Positions 36,367-45,915 are shown, counted from the first letter of the stretch. The stretch is DNA of 64,000 nucleotides from Bremerella sp. JC817 (GCF_040718835.1 NZ_JBFEFG010000268.1:434001-498000), one strand, 5' to 3'. Made by a program: numbers and translations. The notes: generated by a model from the sequence alone, not told the origin.

Positions 36367-38641
36367 TATTCGACTCCGGATTGACAGGAACGGGTTGCAA
36401 TATTTTTGCTGGCGAATCGCCAAAAATCAGAATTGGAAAAACATCCTTTGTGTTTGAAGCATGGCGCCGAAACTCGCCTTCGAGGGTGCAATAGCGGAGT
36501 AGCGTTGCCATTGCCATCTGCTCTGCAGTAGGCGTCTGAGGAACATGGCTTAGCAGGGCGACAGCCATTGGTTGATCACCTCCTGCATGGTTATGGAGGA
36601 CAACAACACCGGCGTTAATCTGGAACGGAGGTTCCCAACGGAAGGGAATCTCACTGGCACGACCGAACAAGGGGATTGCATCTGGCACCGATCCGTGAAA
36701 AGGTTGTCCTGCCACGAAAGGAATTTCGTAGCTTTCAATCTTGAGCGAATAGGCTGCTTCGGGCTTTCTTTTCAGATCCGTTGATTCTCTTTGCTCGGCG
36801 GGAGACTGATCGCTTTCGTCCTCTACTTCGTTGTGCTTCTCTGGTTCCGAGTCAGATTCTTGCTTTCGACCCTTGCCGGTTTTTTTCTTCGATGGAACAG
36901 GCTTTGCTTCTCCTGTTGCTGGCTCCGGAAATGCTTCGTCGAACATCGCGCGAGCCATCGGGCTTCTCCATCGTTGTCCGATGGACTCGGAATCGGGGTT
37001 GTCGTAGCTACGGATCGCAGGGAACGGGTCATTGAACAATATCCGAATATGCTGCGACGTTTCTCCTCCAAGCGATGTGAGGACGATGTCCACGGAGCTG
37101 AGGCGAAGCAATGCCAATTCTCCAAGGCCAGGCTCAGGTTTGACGATGACGCGGCAATCATCCTCCAAGGCTACTTCGGCAACGAGAACGTCTTCGAGAT
37201 AGATCTGTGAAGTTGGTCGTTTCCCATTAAACTTTCGCTCGTGAACCTGCCCGTCGGCACCTAGCTGTCGGAGACTCTTCGTCGCACCAGGCAGTAGAGC
37301 GCATTCATAGACAATTTCAGGATCTATCTTTCCCCAACGCTCCATCCGACCTGCATCCAGGCAGATCAGTTGATCAGACACCGGAACTTTTGCCGTTTTA
37401 GGAGTCAGATCCGGGAACTGCTCTTTCGGCATTGGATCGCGCGGCGTTTCATCTGGCTGAATATCGAGCTTTGGCAATATTTTGCTTCCTTGGTGCTTTT
37501 CACTCCTTGTTTCTTTGACGGTTGGCCTCGCTGGTTCCACAGACTTATCGGGGATCGAGCTCGGTAGCGCGATCATCGCTGGCTTCTCTTCGAATGCTAC
37601 TGCGTCAGCCACCGGATCACTCATCCATGCAAGTGTGCCGAGTACCCCTAACAAAAGCCCAACCCCGATGCAGGAAAAAGTGACTATGCCAGCCATTGAT
37701 CGGCTTGGGTTCTTCGGAGGTGGCGGAATCGGTGCCTCATTGGATGGTCCTGTTCGACTTCGACTCCTTTGTTGATTGATCGCAGGCTTAGCGAATGTCT
37801 TGAAGAAGTCATCTTCGTCCTCCACTTCCAGCGCTGACTTTTTCGCATCGGATGACGGTTCTAAACTGATCGGGGCCCGATCTTTCTTCACCACGAACCC
37901 GATTTTTGCGACAGCGGGCGCCGGACGATTTAAGTCTAGCAATCGCTGCGTCGGCAAATTCGTAGCCTGTCGAGCAATTCCAGCACCTTCTACCAAGCCG
38001 ATCCAATCGAAGGTGATACCCCGAAGATCTGCCCCAAGAGGTGAAATGAAGGTGATACTGTTAGCCTTTTCCCTAGAAAGCCGAGAAGCTGCATCAGCAA
38101 AAGCTCCAAGGACCATGTCGGGATTACTCCCCATCACAAACACGGGGCGTTCTGATTGCTGCGTCCATGTCATCAGCGTCTGCAGGCCAGCTTGGCCAGA
38201 AGCCGTCTTTTGCCACGGGAATTGGCGACACCGTTTGATCAAACTCAGCTTGCGTTGTTCCAGAAACCGGGGGGCCCCAGACCAGGTTGTCTCGAAAAGG
38301 GTACGCGAATTGAGAATGTCGAAAATAGTGACTTCACCCCCAAACATCTCGTCGGGAATTGCGATGTGATGCGAAACGAAGTTGTTTCGGGCCGTGTAGT
38401 CGAGTCCTGCACTGCAGGTTCGCGTTAGAACGTGCCACTTTGTTCCTTCTGCATCTTCGGTGATATGCGAGAAGACGGCAAAAGTGGAATCGCTGGGGGC
38501 ATCGCGGAAGAAATCAAAACGACTGAGCTTCCGCATTGCCAATGTAAGTGGCTTAGGTAGTTCACGGGTCATCGCGACGACACCGAGCCCTGGGGCTTCA
38601 AAGGTTTCTGGCGCCGATGTATAGATCATTTCATGAATCAA
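36353..38641 (-). CDS. GAP1-N-like GTPase-associated membrane protein
   Basis: The start is TTG 38641 with GGAG 9 bases upstream; ATG 38629 is the alternative. The 762-residue product opens with EMIYTSAPETF and has GLGVVAMTREL and TARNNFVSHHI (83-93). These fit the GAP1-N domains described in GTPase-centred bacterial conflict systems; I make this match from memory. A proline run (304-309) and TM helix (316-340) follow. The outer region is unrecognised, with a Lys/Glu-rich disordered stretch near 600-650. The GTPase gene is directly upstream, 24 bases away, as expected for a GTPase and its associated protein. It would pass GTPase state across the membrane. Confidence 0.7.
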   Translation of the reverse strand: MIHEMIYTSAPETFEAPGLGVVAMTRELPKPLTLAMRKLSRFDFFRDAPSDSTFAVFSHITEDAEGTKWHVLTRTCSAGLDYTARNNFVSHHIAIPDEMFGGEVTIFDILNSRTLFETTWSGAPRFLEQRKLSLIKRCRQFPWQKTASGQAGLQTLMTWTQQSERPVFVMGSNPDMVLGAFADAASRLSREKANSITFISPLGADLRGITFDWIGLVEGAGIARQATNLPTQRLLDLNRPAPAVAKIGFVVKKDRAPISLEPSSDAKKSALEVEDEDDFFKTFAKPAINQQRSRSRTGPSNEAPIPPPPKNPSRSMAGIVTFSCIGVGLLLGVLGTLAWMSDPVADAVAFEEKPAMIALPSSIPDKSVEPARPTVKETRSEKHQGSKILPKLDIQPDETPRDPMPKEQFPDLTPKTAKVPVSDQLICLDAGRMERWGKIDPEIVYECALLPGATKSLRQLGADGQVHERKFNGKRPTSQIYLEDVLVAEVALEDDCRVIVKPEPGLGELALLRLSSVDIVLTSLGGETSQHIRILFNDPFPAIRSYDNPDSESIGQRWRSPMARAMFDEAFPEPATGEAKPVPSKKKTGKGRKQESDSEPEKHNEVEDESDQSPAEQRESTDLKRKPEAAYSLKIESYEIPFVAGQPFHGSVPDAIPLFGRASEIPFRWEPPFQINAGVVVLHNHAGGDQPMAVALLSHVPQTPTAEQMAMATLLRYCTLEGEFRRHASNTKDVFPILIFGDSPAKILQPVPVNPESNNAPS
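36374..36377 (-). promoter_or_regulatory. Ribosome binding site GGAG that decides the start at 36366
   Basis: On the minus strand GGAG lies 7 bases before ATG 36366 and inside the end of the upstream gene. It favours this start over the longer open frame to 36423. Confidence 0.6.
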
Positions 38642-38665
38642 AGGGACCGACTCCGCTGGGTAGGG

Positions 38666-39982
38666 CTATTTTGAATTTTTCCGAGAACAGGTAGGAAATA
38701 GCTTGGGATGCGCTTGGTTCAAGAGAACGACCATCGGAACCTCAGCCCAGACCGGCGTACCATCTCCAACGCGGAATTCCTGAACTCCGTCTTCATTTAG
38801 CTTGACGTCGGTTCCCACCGCAGCGACGGGACAAAACACGACGTCGCGACTAATTGCCTCGGCGGTATCGACGATTTCGTTGCATTTGCAATCCCGCAGA
38901 AGCTGTTTGCAGGCATCAGATACCTGAACCAAGTGTTCCTGCAAAATACACTCGAAATCGACTTTCGCCGCGACATTGGTTATTTGCTGAAACAGCGACT
39001 TGGGCAATCGATCTTTAATTGTGTCCATCCACATATCGAACTTTGTTAGCACGACGACCAAGGTCTGTGGAATCGGATCGCGTGCGCCGAGTGGACGAGA
39101 CGAATGCTCACGAATTCGACTCGCAGCTTCCGACAGGAATGTATCTTGTCGGGAACTCGCCGTGGCTGCCGTCGGGGCGTTCTTCATCAAACGCCGAAAA
39201 CGTCTGTCTTGGGTAGGGTCGAACGTGAACATGAGCCCTTTCGAGCGAGCCAGATGGCCAGTCATGTACTTGTTTTCCTGGCTTGTTCGATAGTCGAAGT
39301 GCTCGCCAGCGTTGTCATACAAGCAAAGCAAAAACTCCATGTTCCGTTCATTCTTGTGTACATGCAGATCGGTCGGAGCGAGACGAAATGTGTAAGGAGG
39401 CAGATATCTGCGGAGAGTCCCGTTGACCTTCGTTTGACGCCAGGTTTCGCCATCTTCAACCTGCGTTTGCTGCACAACCGAGCTGAACCGTCGATACTCT
39501 TCCGCACCCATGTCGGAGAACAATTTCTGCTCATCCAGCAACAAGGATTCATTCAAGGCCAAGTCGGCGTCGAAGAACCCAACCCCTAATGCGCCAGCGC
39601 GTTGTCGCATAGTATGAACCATCGAGGCGAGGAACACCGACTTACCGCTCGACTTGGCCCCGAGTACACTCAGCACCATCGTCGGCAACTCAAGAGACAT
39701 CTGCGGAATAGTGAGTCGACACTGGGGACAAGCGACTTTCGTACAAGTCGATCCATGGGGATCAATAGCATTCCCACCGAAATTAAATCGTTCGGGAACG
39801 AAACGCATCGCCTCTTGCCGTCCGGAGGCGTAGGCCGGAAGAAACGGATCCGGTTCCATACGTGGATCAGTTGCTACGAATTGAACACGTTCCGGAGCGA
39901 ATTCGTGCCAGCAATTCGGACAAAGTGCCTTCTGACGGAGAGACCCGAGACGCACATGATTTGATAGAAACAGCCCTGCCAT
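38666..39982 (-). CDS. Zinc-ribbon P-loop GTPase (TRAFAC-like, DO-GTPase type)
   Basis: The 438-residue cytoplasmic protein starts with a zinc ribbon (C21-x2-C24 and C80-x4-C85-x2-C88) and follows with a GTPase domain: Walker A GAKSSGKS at 108-115, the G3 motif DNAG at 223-226 and the G4 motif TKFD at 313-316. The base-reading TKFD supports GTP over ATP. GTPases of this type with a GAP1 partner are known from computed surveys of bacterial conflict systems, where they are called double-GTPase or TRAFAC-clade GTPases; only one GTPase core is obvious here. It is the first gene of the nine-gene operon and likely its nucleotide switch. The ribosome site is poor (AAAGG too close to the ATG). Confidence 0.8.
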   Translation of the reverse strand: MAGLFLSNHVRLGSLRQKALCPNCWHEFAPERVQFVATDPRMEPDPFLPAYASGRQEAMRFVPERFNFGGNAIDPHGSTCTKVACPQCRLTIPQMSLELPTMVLSVLGAKSSGKSVFLASMVHTMRQRAGALGVGFFDADLALNESLLLDEQKLFSDMGAEEYRRFSSVVQQTQVEDGETWRQTKVNGTLRRYLPPYTFRLAPTDLHVHKNERNMEFLLCLYDNAGEHFDYRTSQENKYMTGHLARSKGLMFTFDPTQDRRFRRLMKNAPTAATASSRQDTFLSEAASRIREHSSRPLGARDPIPQTLVVVLTKFDMWMDTIKDRLPKSLFQQITNVAAKVDFECILQEHLVQVSDACKQLLRDCKCNEIVDTAEAISRDVVFCPVAAVGTDVKLNEDGVQEFRVGDGTPVWAEVPMVVLLNQAHPKLFPTCSRKNSK

Positions 39983-40353
39983 ACCTTTAAACCCTCATGT
40001 ACTTTTCAGGTTTTGTAGTGCGGAAGTCACATACGCATTGGCTAATATGTGGTGGATTGTATAAGCCGAATTTTGCCCCGCTATCCATTCCCTTGCGCCA
40101 AGTTGACGAAAACCCCGAACCCTAGCGCAATATTCTCCTGTTCTTAATGTCTGCGCATCTTTACATTTCCGCTAACCGATGTCTGTAACACGGTTTGTGG
40201 ACTCCCTGATCGCTCTACTATTTCTTCTTGCCCTGACAACTCTGCACGCCTAAATTGGGAATGGACGCCAGTCGAACTCGCATGACAAGTCGTCCTTCCG
40301 ATCATCGTCACCACCGCCCTTAACGTGCACTAATACGCATGTCATTACTATGT

Positions 40354-40367
40354 CTAATACCTATTAG
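40354..40367. promoter_or_regulatory. Operator-like dyad CTAATA-CC-TATTAG
   Basis: Two perfect 6-base half-sites separated by CC lie about 370 bases upstream of the GTPase gene. The symmetry suggests a binding site for a dimeric regulator, but a chance occurrence in A+T-richer DNA is possible. Confidence 0.25.
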
Positions 40368-40427
40368 GTCGTTAGCCTGCACTTTTTTTGGTTGTGTATG
40401 TCACGCCTATCGAGAATCAGCGATGTT

Positions 40428-40466
40428 CTAGCCGTGCCGTGCCTTACACTTCTCAGGCACGGCTAG
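40428..40466. repeat. Inverted repeat, 11-bp perfect stem
   Basis: CTAGCCGTGCC (40428-40438) pairs perfectly with GGCACGGCTAG (40456-40466) around a 17-base loop. It lies 120 bases downstream of the small secreted-protein gene on the minus strand. No T tract follows on either strand, so it is not a standard intrinsic terminator, though it may stop or protect that transcript. Confidence 0.45.
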
Positions 40467-40584
40467 TAGGATTAGTCATCCTTCCTTGGCTGGCGGCATC
40501 CGTTCCTACTTGGCTGGCTTCCGTGGGGTTGAGGCAGTGAGTGCTCTTCGGCCTGAGGTGTCGGCCAGGTCGATGGTTGCTGGG

Positions 40585-41130
40585 CTAGCGGATTCCCATG
40601 GCCTGGCGGAAACCCAGTCCCATTTCGAGCAAGCCTTCCGAGTCGGCGTTGCGGACCAGGGATTCTACTTCCCGTTGTTCCTGAGGCGACATTTCTTTGC
40701 GGAAGGCTTCGAGCAGGACCTGGCCGACAACTTGGATTGTTCCGTTGGATACCAGGTACGGGGCCTGCAATACGCCGGTAGAGCTTCTGACTTGCACATC
40801 TTCGATATTGCCGTTGCGGTCGCAAAGAAACAAAAGCCGGGTGTCGCCGCGACCATTGGCCATCCAGACGTAGTCATACACCAGAGCGAATTCGCCAGGG
40901 ATCTTAGCGCCGGAAGAGTCGACCACACCAACAATTCCGACACATTCGTACTGCCGAAGTTCTGCCCCCATGTGCACGATCCCCATCACATACTTCGCGG
41001 TCGAAGTGGAGTCGAGGAATTGACGGGCCTTGCCGACCGCCAATACATCTTGTGCCTCGCATAACGATGCTGCGCTAAGAATGACCATCAAGGTCAGCGG
41101 CATAGTAATCTTCTGGTAAGGAATCTTCAT
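40585..41130 (-). CDS. Small secreted hypothetical protein
   Basis: The 181-residue product has a signal peptide (MKIPYQKITM, hydrophobic core, cleavage near LCEAQ). The mature part starts with VLAVGKARQFLDSTSTAKYVMG and has a beta-rich middle (CVGIVGVVDSSGAKIPGEFALVYDY) and a helical end. GAGG lies 8 bases before the ATG, supporting this start. I do not recognise the family. It stands alone, divergent from the ECF/kinase pair at 41451 and separated by 600 bases from the nine-gene operon. Confidence 0.7.
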   Translation of the reverse strand: MKIPYQKITMPLTLMVILSAASLCEAQDVLAVGKARQFLDSTSTAKYVMGIVHMGAELRQYECVGIVGVVDSSGAKIPGEFALVYDYVWMANGRGDTRLLFLCDRNGNIEDVQVRSSTGVLQAPYLVSNGTIQVVGQVLLEAFRKEMSPQEQREVESLVRNADSEGLLEMGLGFRQAMGIR

Positions 41131-41450
41131 AAGTTGGCCTCTTGTTAATTCGTAGGAAACTTTTGACAGCCGTTTGATTGAAAGCTTGGTAGAAGGCGGC
41201 TATCTTGCTAGAGAACTGCTCGTTTCTCGCCAGCCGGGCAATCTGGCTGGGATCGAAGGGGCTCCTTGTGGTTTTTGTGAGTCGTCGTGCGTTCCTGTTT
41301 CATTACAGATCGCCGGTCACCTATCGGATGTGACAAAGACAACTCCTAAAACTTGCCGGCGTGTATCAGAAGTAATGAGAAGCCTCTTGCACTTGCAGAA
41401 CTTACGACTCGAGAACATGAGCGCAGAATCACCGTGAACAGGGCTGTCTG
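41131..41450. other. Intergenic region, divergent promoters expected
   Basis: This 320-base gap separates two divergent genes. A TTGACA (41163-41168) is present on the plus strand but has no good -10 box. A short hairpin CCAGCC (41230-41235) with GGCTGG (41245-41250) is also seen. An 87-codon open frame at 41174-41437 has no ribosome site or family look and is not called. Confidence 0.4.
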
Positions 41451-42350
41451 ATGAATGTTCGATCTGGCCTCTTGTCCGATTCCGTGCCGATCGCTTCCGC
41501 TGATGAAGAGTCCGGCACCGGGAATTCGTTTCAGAGATTGTTGAGGCAAGGCTGTTCGTGTCTCACGGTCGATCTACTAGCCGCATTGCCGGCCAAAGAG
41601 GGCCAGGCTTGGCGAACGGTCAAAGATCGCTTGAAGCAGTCGGCCAACGGCGCAGAAGAGTTCCGCGATCTCGATGCCTTGAAAGACGTCACGATCGATA
41701 TGCTTGATGCATTGCCCCCGACAGAGCGAAGCATCTGGTGGGATATCTGGCAGGAGTATTCGCTGCTCATGGAAGGGACCGATCTGCGAATGCTTTCCGG
41801 TATGGCCGCCCAAGACAATTCGGCATGGGAGAAGTATTCGGTCCTGTTCACGCCGCTGCTTACGCGTCAGATCTCGCGACTTTTTCCGGAGGGAAGAGCA
41901 GGGGATATCGGCGTCGAGGATCTCGTCCAGCAGGTCAATATCAAGTTGTTTCTCGCGATTGGCGACTTCCGCCGCGAGCGTTTTGGTTCGTTCCGGCGTT
42001 ACATGCGTTTGATCGCCGCCGGGGTCATCATCGACACGCTTCGTTCGACCCATCGTCGCGAACGACACGAAGCCGCCTACCGCGAAGTTCAGGAATTGCT
42101 GATTGACGAAAGTGCTCAAAGTCAGCAATGGGACCACGAATACCAAATGTCGGTGTTGCAAATTGCCTGGGGAAAGCTGCGCGATGGCTTTAATCCCAAA
42201 CACAGCGAGGTATACGATCGCCTGATCGAAGGCAAATCGACCGCCGAAATCGAAGCCGAACTGCAAGTCAACGCCGCCAATATCCGGCAGATCAAAAAAC
42301 GTATCTCTCCTGTTATCAAACAGTTGCTTCGCGACTGGGGCGAGCTCTAA
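41451..42350 (+). CDS. ECF-type sigma factor with long N-terminal extension
   Basis: The 299-residue protein has sigma region 2 from about residue 125 (AWEKYSVLFTPLLTRQISRLF, DIGVEDLVQQVNIKLF and FRRYMRLIAAGVIIDTLR) and region 4 near the end (HSEVYDRLIEGKSTAEIEAEL, then NAANIRQIKKRI). The first 120 residues are extra relative to ordinary ECF factors. They hold two similar short segments, LTVDLLAALPAKEGQAW and TIDMLDALPPTERSIW, possibly an internal duplication. The kinase gene lies 77 bases downstream on the same strand, so this is the third ECF/kinase pair. The extension could bind that kinase. Confidence 0.82.
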   Translation: MNVRSGLLSDSVPIASADEESGTGNSFQRLLRQGCSCLTVDLLAALPAKEGQAWRTVKDRLKQSANGAEEFRDLDALKDVTIDMLDALPPTERSIWWDIWQEYSLLMEGTDLRMLSGMAAQDNSAWEKYSVLFTPLLTRQISRLFPEGRAGDIGVEDLVQQVNIKLFLAIGDFRRERFGSFRRYMRLIAAGVIIDTLRSTHRRERHEAAYREVQELLIDESAQSQQWDHEYQMSVLQIAWGKLRDGFNPKHSEVYDRLIEGKSTAEIEAELQVNAANIRQIKKRISPVIKQLLRDWGEL

Positions 42351-42427
42351 CTTCGCTTCCTCCGCCAGTTCATGAATCCCTGACCTAATTTGTGTCACGC
42401 AGATAATCCGGCAACGTTCTCTCGGGT

Positions 42428-44326
42428 ATGAATATCTCTGAAACAATACCCATTGCTCCGATCACACCTTGTTTGCAACGCGCGATATTAAGTGCTTACA
42501 AACAAGATGACATCAGCGATGTAGCAACCCTGGAGATAATTGAAGGGCACCTCAATCAATGTGCATCTTGCACCTACCACTTCGATCAACTCCCTGAAGA
42601 AGGGCTCCTCGAGCAATTCCTGAAGGATTCGACCCCTTCGACAAATTGCGATGCAACGGAAGTCACTCAGACAAACGACATCTCGGAGTTGCCTTTGAGT
42701 GTGCTGGAGTGTGGCAACTGGAACTGGCTCGGGCAACTTGGTCGGGGAGGAAGTGGCGAGGTCTATCTTTGCCAAAACGTTTCAAGCCGTTCGCTGGAAG
42801 CGGTGAAGGTGGTTCGGGCTCCGGCGGATGTCGCTGTCGGCACGATCGACCGGGTCTGTCGCGAGGCACGCCTCACGCAATTGCCCACGCACCCGAACGT
42901 TGTGCGAATGCAATCGCCGGTGCGTGTCGGAAGCTTTGTCTTGCTACCGATGCAATTGATTCTGGGCGAGAACCTCGAACAAATTACCCGACGCCTGGGA
43001 GGTAAGGTTTCGGTTGAGGTGGCCTGTCATTGGATCGACCAGGTCGTTGAAGCATTGATCTATGCCGCTCAGCAAGGGGTCGTGCATCGCGACATCAAAC
43101 CGGCGAATTTGATGCTGGGTTATGACGGTGTCGTTCGTCTACTCGATTTCGGCATGGCGAAGCTCACACCGCTCGACGAGTTAGGAGAGAACACGGTAAC
43201 CTTCGTGGGAAAGTGTGGGACACCAGGGTATCTGGCGCCGGAACAAGCCCTCAGCTTGAAGTCGGCCGATGCCCGCTCGGACCTTTATAGTCTCGGTTGT
43301 ACTTTCTATCGACTGCTCGTCGGGCACCCTCCCTTCGCCGCGGAAACCGGACACACGAACTTTGATGCGGTCTTGGATGCGCATCAATCGGAGATCCCGC
43401 GTCCACTGCATGAAGTCTGCCCTGATATTCCGGTTCGCTTGAGTGCATTGGTTGCCAGGCTATTAGCCAAGTCTCCGGCAGATCGTTTCGCCTCAGCAGT
43501 CGAGTTGCAAAAGGCTCTCAAGAATTGGCGGGAAATTCTAACTCCTCCGCATGCCGGCCCCTCGCCGAAAGCCGGGCCGCAGATTCCACCACGGAATCGT
43601 GTTTCCACCCTCGTAGCCTTGGCGATGGTAATTGTGGCACTACTCGTTGCCAGCGGAGCCATCCTCAGTATTCAGACCAAGGCGGGTGAAGTGATTCTGC
43701 AAACCGACTCGCCGCTCGTGAAGATCACCATCGATGATCGTCCAGTCAAAGCGACCAAGATTGGTGTCAGTGAAGATGGTCTGGAGAAATTAAAGATCAC
43801 TGCCAGAAAAGGCAAGCATCAATTGAAGATCGAGAAAGACGGCGTTTCGGTCTGGAGCCAGGAGGTTGATATTGGCGCCGACAATCAGCGACAGTTCACG
43901 ATCCGCTTAAAACCAGAACCAGCCCCGGAACAACTCTCCACGGACGAGACACCGCCAATTGTCGAAGCCCCGCAGATGCCTTCCGAGCCTGAACCTCCGC
44001 AGGAATTGACGCTTGAAGAAAAGAAAGAGGATCTTCGTAAGCACCTCGTAGCTCACGATTGGCGTTACCGGGATAGCTTGTATCCGCCGGGCGACATTGC
44101 CCGCTTCCGCCCCAACGGCAAGTTCCACGATCGCTGGAATTGGAACTATTGGATTTTAGACGATCGCTCGTTCCACGTTCAGTTCTGGGATCCAATCTAT
44201 AATCCGGAGACTGCCGTGCTCTTTGAGTTCAATGAAGACCGCACCGAATTCCGCTCTGAATTTGGCAAGGTAGGCGAGTGGCATGTCGTCACTGGCCGTA
44301 TGATTCCTCGAGACGACGCGCCCTAA
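42428..44326 (+). CDS. Transmembrane Ser/Thr protein kinase with zinc-finger-like N terminus
   Basis: The 632-residue protein has an anti-sigma-like H41-x3-C45-x2-C48 motif, a Hanks kinase domain with GRGGSG at 105-110, Lys127, HRD at 220-222, DFG at 240-242 and APEQA, and a TM helix near 393-417. The outer part begins [18 protein letters not shown], which resembles a PEGA-like beta domain, and ends with a compact WRYRD to GRMIP region. The kinase at 3523 has the same order: zinc motif, kinase, TM, then ETDKGTLTIES at the same position. The outer domains differ, so the two sense different signals. The gene overlaps the convergent symporter gene by 4 bases. Confidence 0.9.
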   Translation: MNISETIPIAPITPCLQRAILSAYKQDDISDVATLEIIEGHLNQCASCTYHFDQLPEEGLLEQFLKDSTPSTNCDATEVTQTNDISELPLSVLECGNWNWLGQLGRGGSGEVYLCQNVSSRSLEAVKVVRAPADVAVGTIDRVCREARLTQLPTHPNVVRMQSPVRVGSFVLLPMQLILGENLEQITRRLGGKVSVEVACHWIDQVVEALIYAAQQGVVHRDIKPANLMLGYDGVVRLLDFGMAKLTPLDELGENTVTFVGKCGTPGYLAPEQALSLKSADARSDLYSLGCTFYRLLVGHPPFAAETGHTNFDAVLDAHQSEIPRPLHEVCPDIPVRLSALVARLLAKSPADRFASAVELQKALKNWREILTPPHAGPSPKAGPQIPPRNRVSTLVALAMVIVALLVASGAILSIQTKAGEVILQTDSPLVKITIDDRPVKATKIGVSEDGLEKLKITARKGKHQLKIEKDGVSVWSQEVDIGADNQRQFTIRLKPEPAPEQLSTDETPPIVEAPQMPSEPEPPQELTLEEKKEDLRKHLVAHDWRYRDSLYPPGDIARFRPNGKFHDRWNWNYWILDDRSFHVQFWDPIYNPETAVLFEFNEDRTEFRSEFGKVGEWHVVTGRMIPRDDAP

Positions 44327-45783
44327 GCTTCCGGTTCACTCTCGCGGGTCCATTCAATTCGCCATGGCCACTGCCAACAAAAGTAGGCCAGCGCCGCGCA
44401 TGCGGTCGCCATCAGCGACAACGGAAGCTGCAGCGTCTCGAGCCAACCAACTGTGGGTAAGAAGGTCTCCCAGTTCATCGCAAAATGAATTGCCCAGATG
44501 CCAGTCCCAACCAGCATGCTGACATTCGCAGCGCGGCCGCTGGCCGGTTTGGAATAGAGACCGATCATCATCGGTACGAACAGCCCAACCATTGTCAGCA
44601 GGTAAGCCTCTTCGAGCAGGGCATACGCACTCTCGCCGAAGAAGGCGAGCACGAGGCTGCAGATCGCCACCAACAACACGGCAACGCGGTTGCTGGTCAG
44701 CGTATCGATCTTGCCAATTCGCGGAAAGACGTTCTGAGCCAGCACACTCGCAGGTGAAAGGATCGCGCTGTCGATCGTCGAGAGAATCGCTGAAAGAAGT
44801 GCCACCAGAAAAATAACGGCAACCACCGGATGCAAGAAGGCATGCGCGAGTGCCGGCAGAATCTTGGTGTTCATATCTTCCGGAAACAGAAGATTTCCGG
44901 CCAGGGCCAGCAGCAGTGGAATCGCGCCGAACAGAAGGTACATCACGCCGGCGATCAGGCAGGCCCATTTCGCCGTGCGTTCCGATTTCGCGGCGAACAC
45001 ACGCTGCATCAAGTCTTGCCCCGGCAGATTGCCGAGCGCACCAATCGCAAACACTCCGATCCAGCCAATCAAACTGGCAAAAGATTCGGTCGGGATGATC
45101 GTGAGCATCTCTGGGGCCGAATCTTTTTGAACCCGGGTCAGGCCAGTCCATGCGTTGCCATCGCCCAGTTCCCATAGCACGACAACTCCCAAAACCAGCA
45201 GTCCGATCAGCACGAGCGAGATTTGGACAGCGTCGGTCAGCGTCACCGACCACATGCCGCCCATCAGCGTGTAGCCCGTGCCGATGATCGCCACGATCAC
45301 CAGGCCCCAGCCGAAGGGAATCCCGAAGAACAGATTCAGCACTTCCGCCAAAGCAGTAAACTGCGCAGCGATCCAGCCGAAGTAACTGGGCACGAGAATC
45401 AACGACGACAACAGTTCCGCCTTCGATCCGAACTTGCGGCGAAAGAAGTCAGGCACGGTGAGAAGTTTCATCCGCCACATCGGCCCAGCAACAAACAGCC
45501 CGGCGATCAGCAGACAAAAACCAGCGCCGAAGGGATCGAGCGCTGCGGCACTCAGGCCATCGCTCCGAACTTCGTCGGCAGCGGTCAGCATCGTCCCGGC
45601 GCCAAACCAGGTTGCCAGCAAAGTCATCCATGCCAAAGAGAGCGGCAACTTGCGGCCGGCAACCAAAAAGTCTTCCGCGTCGTGCACCTGACGTTGGGCA
45701 TACCAACCGATCGCATACATCGCCACCAGGTAAACAACCAATGTGATGGCCAGCAGCCATTGCAGCGACGGATCGATTTGCAT
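44323..45783 (-). CDS. Sodium:solute symporter family (SSS) transporter
   Basis: The 486-residue protein has about 13 hydrophobic helices, normal for the family. Typical elements are [20 protein letters not shown] near 39-58, [14 protein letters not shown], the [11 protein letters not shown] loop, [15 protein letters not shown] and the Na+-site segment [19 protein letters not shown]. It would import a solute with Na+ across the cytoplasmic membrane. Solutes vary widely in this family (sugars, proline, pantothenate, carboxylates), and the neighbours give no hint. It ends tail-to-tail with the kinase gene. Confidence 0.88.
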   Translation of the reverse strand: MQIDPSLQWLLAITLVVYLVAMYAIGWYAQRQVHDAEDFLVAGRKLPLSLAWMTLLATWFGAGTMLTAADEVRSDGLSAAALDPFGAGFCLLIAGLFVAGPMWRMKLLTVPDFFRRKFGSKAELLSSLILVPSYFGWIAAQFTALAEVLNLFFGIPFGWGLVIVAIIGTGYTLMGGMWSVTLTDAVQISLVLIGLLVLGVVVLWELGDGNAWTGLTRVQKDSAPEMLTIIPTESFASLIGWIGVFAIGALGNLPGQDLMQRVFAAKSERTAKWACLIAGVMYLLFGAIPLLLALAGNLLFPEDMNTKILPALAHAFLHPVVAVIFLVALLSAILSTIDSAILSPASVLAQNVFPRIGKIDTLTSNRVAVLLVAICSLVLAFFGESAYALLEEAYLLTMVGLFVPMMIGLYSKPASGRAANVSMLVGTGIWAIHFAMNWETFLPTVGWLETLQLPLSLMATACAALAYFCWQWPWRIEWTRESEPEA

Positions 45784-45915
45784 TTACGGACAGCCCTCAG
45801 CGTCTTGCCAAACGAAAACCGACTTTCTGACGGATCGAAGTCGACGCATGATTTTAGCGAAGGCTACGCCGCTTCATCGATAGCAGAGTGGCCAGGTCAC
45901 GTTCCGATCGCGCAC

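Larger units (their letters stand above)
39983..40584. other. Long A+T-richer intergenic region upstream of the nine-gene operon
   Basis: These 602 bases hold no convincing gene. The operon promoter (minus strand) must lie here, but I found no clear -35/-10 pair. Two structures were seen: a dyad CTAATA-CC-TATTAG (40354-40367) and an 11-bp inverted repeat (40428-40466), listed separately. The base composition looks less G+C rich than the housekeeping parts of the window. Confidence 0.5.

Noticed and set aside
22506..39982. A canonical Zorya system
   Set aside because: Zorya also needs ZorC/ZorD or ZorE, a long ZorA tail and a peptidoglycan-binding ZorB. None is seen here; only the channel core is alike.
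40472..40825. A 117-codon open frame on the minus strand
   Set aside because: It overlaps the secreted-protein gene in another frame, its translation is Arg/Pro/Gln-rich without pattern, and it lacks a ribosome site.
41174..41437. An 87-codon open frame on the plus strand
   Set aside because: No ribosome site and no protein-like pattern; it lies in the divergent promoter region.
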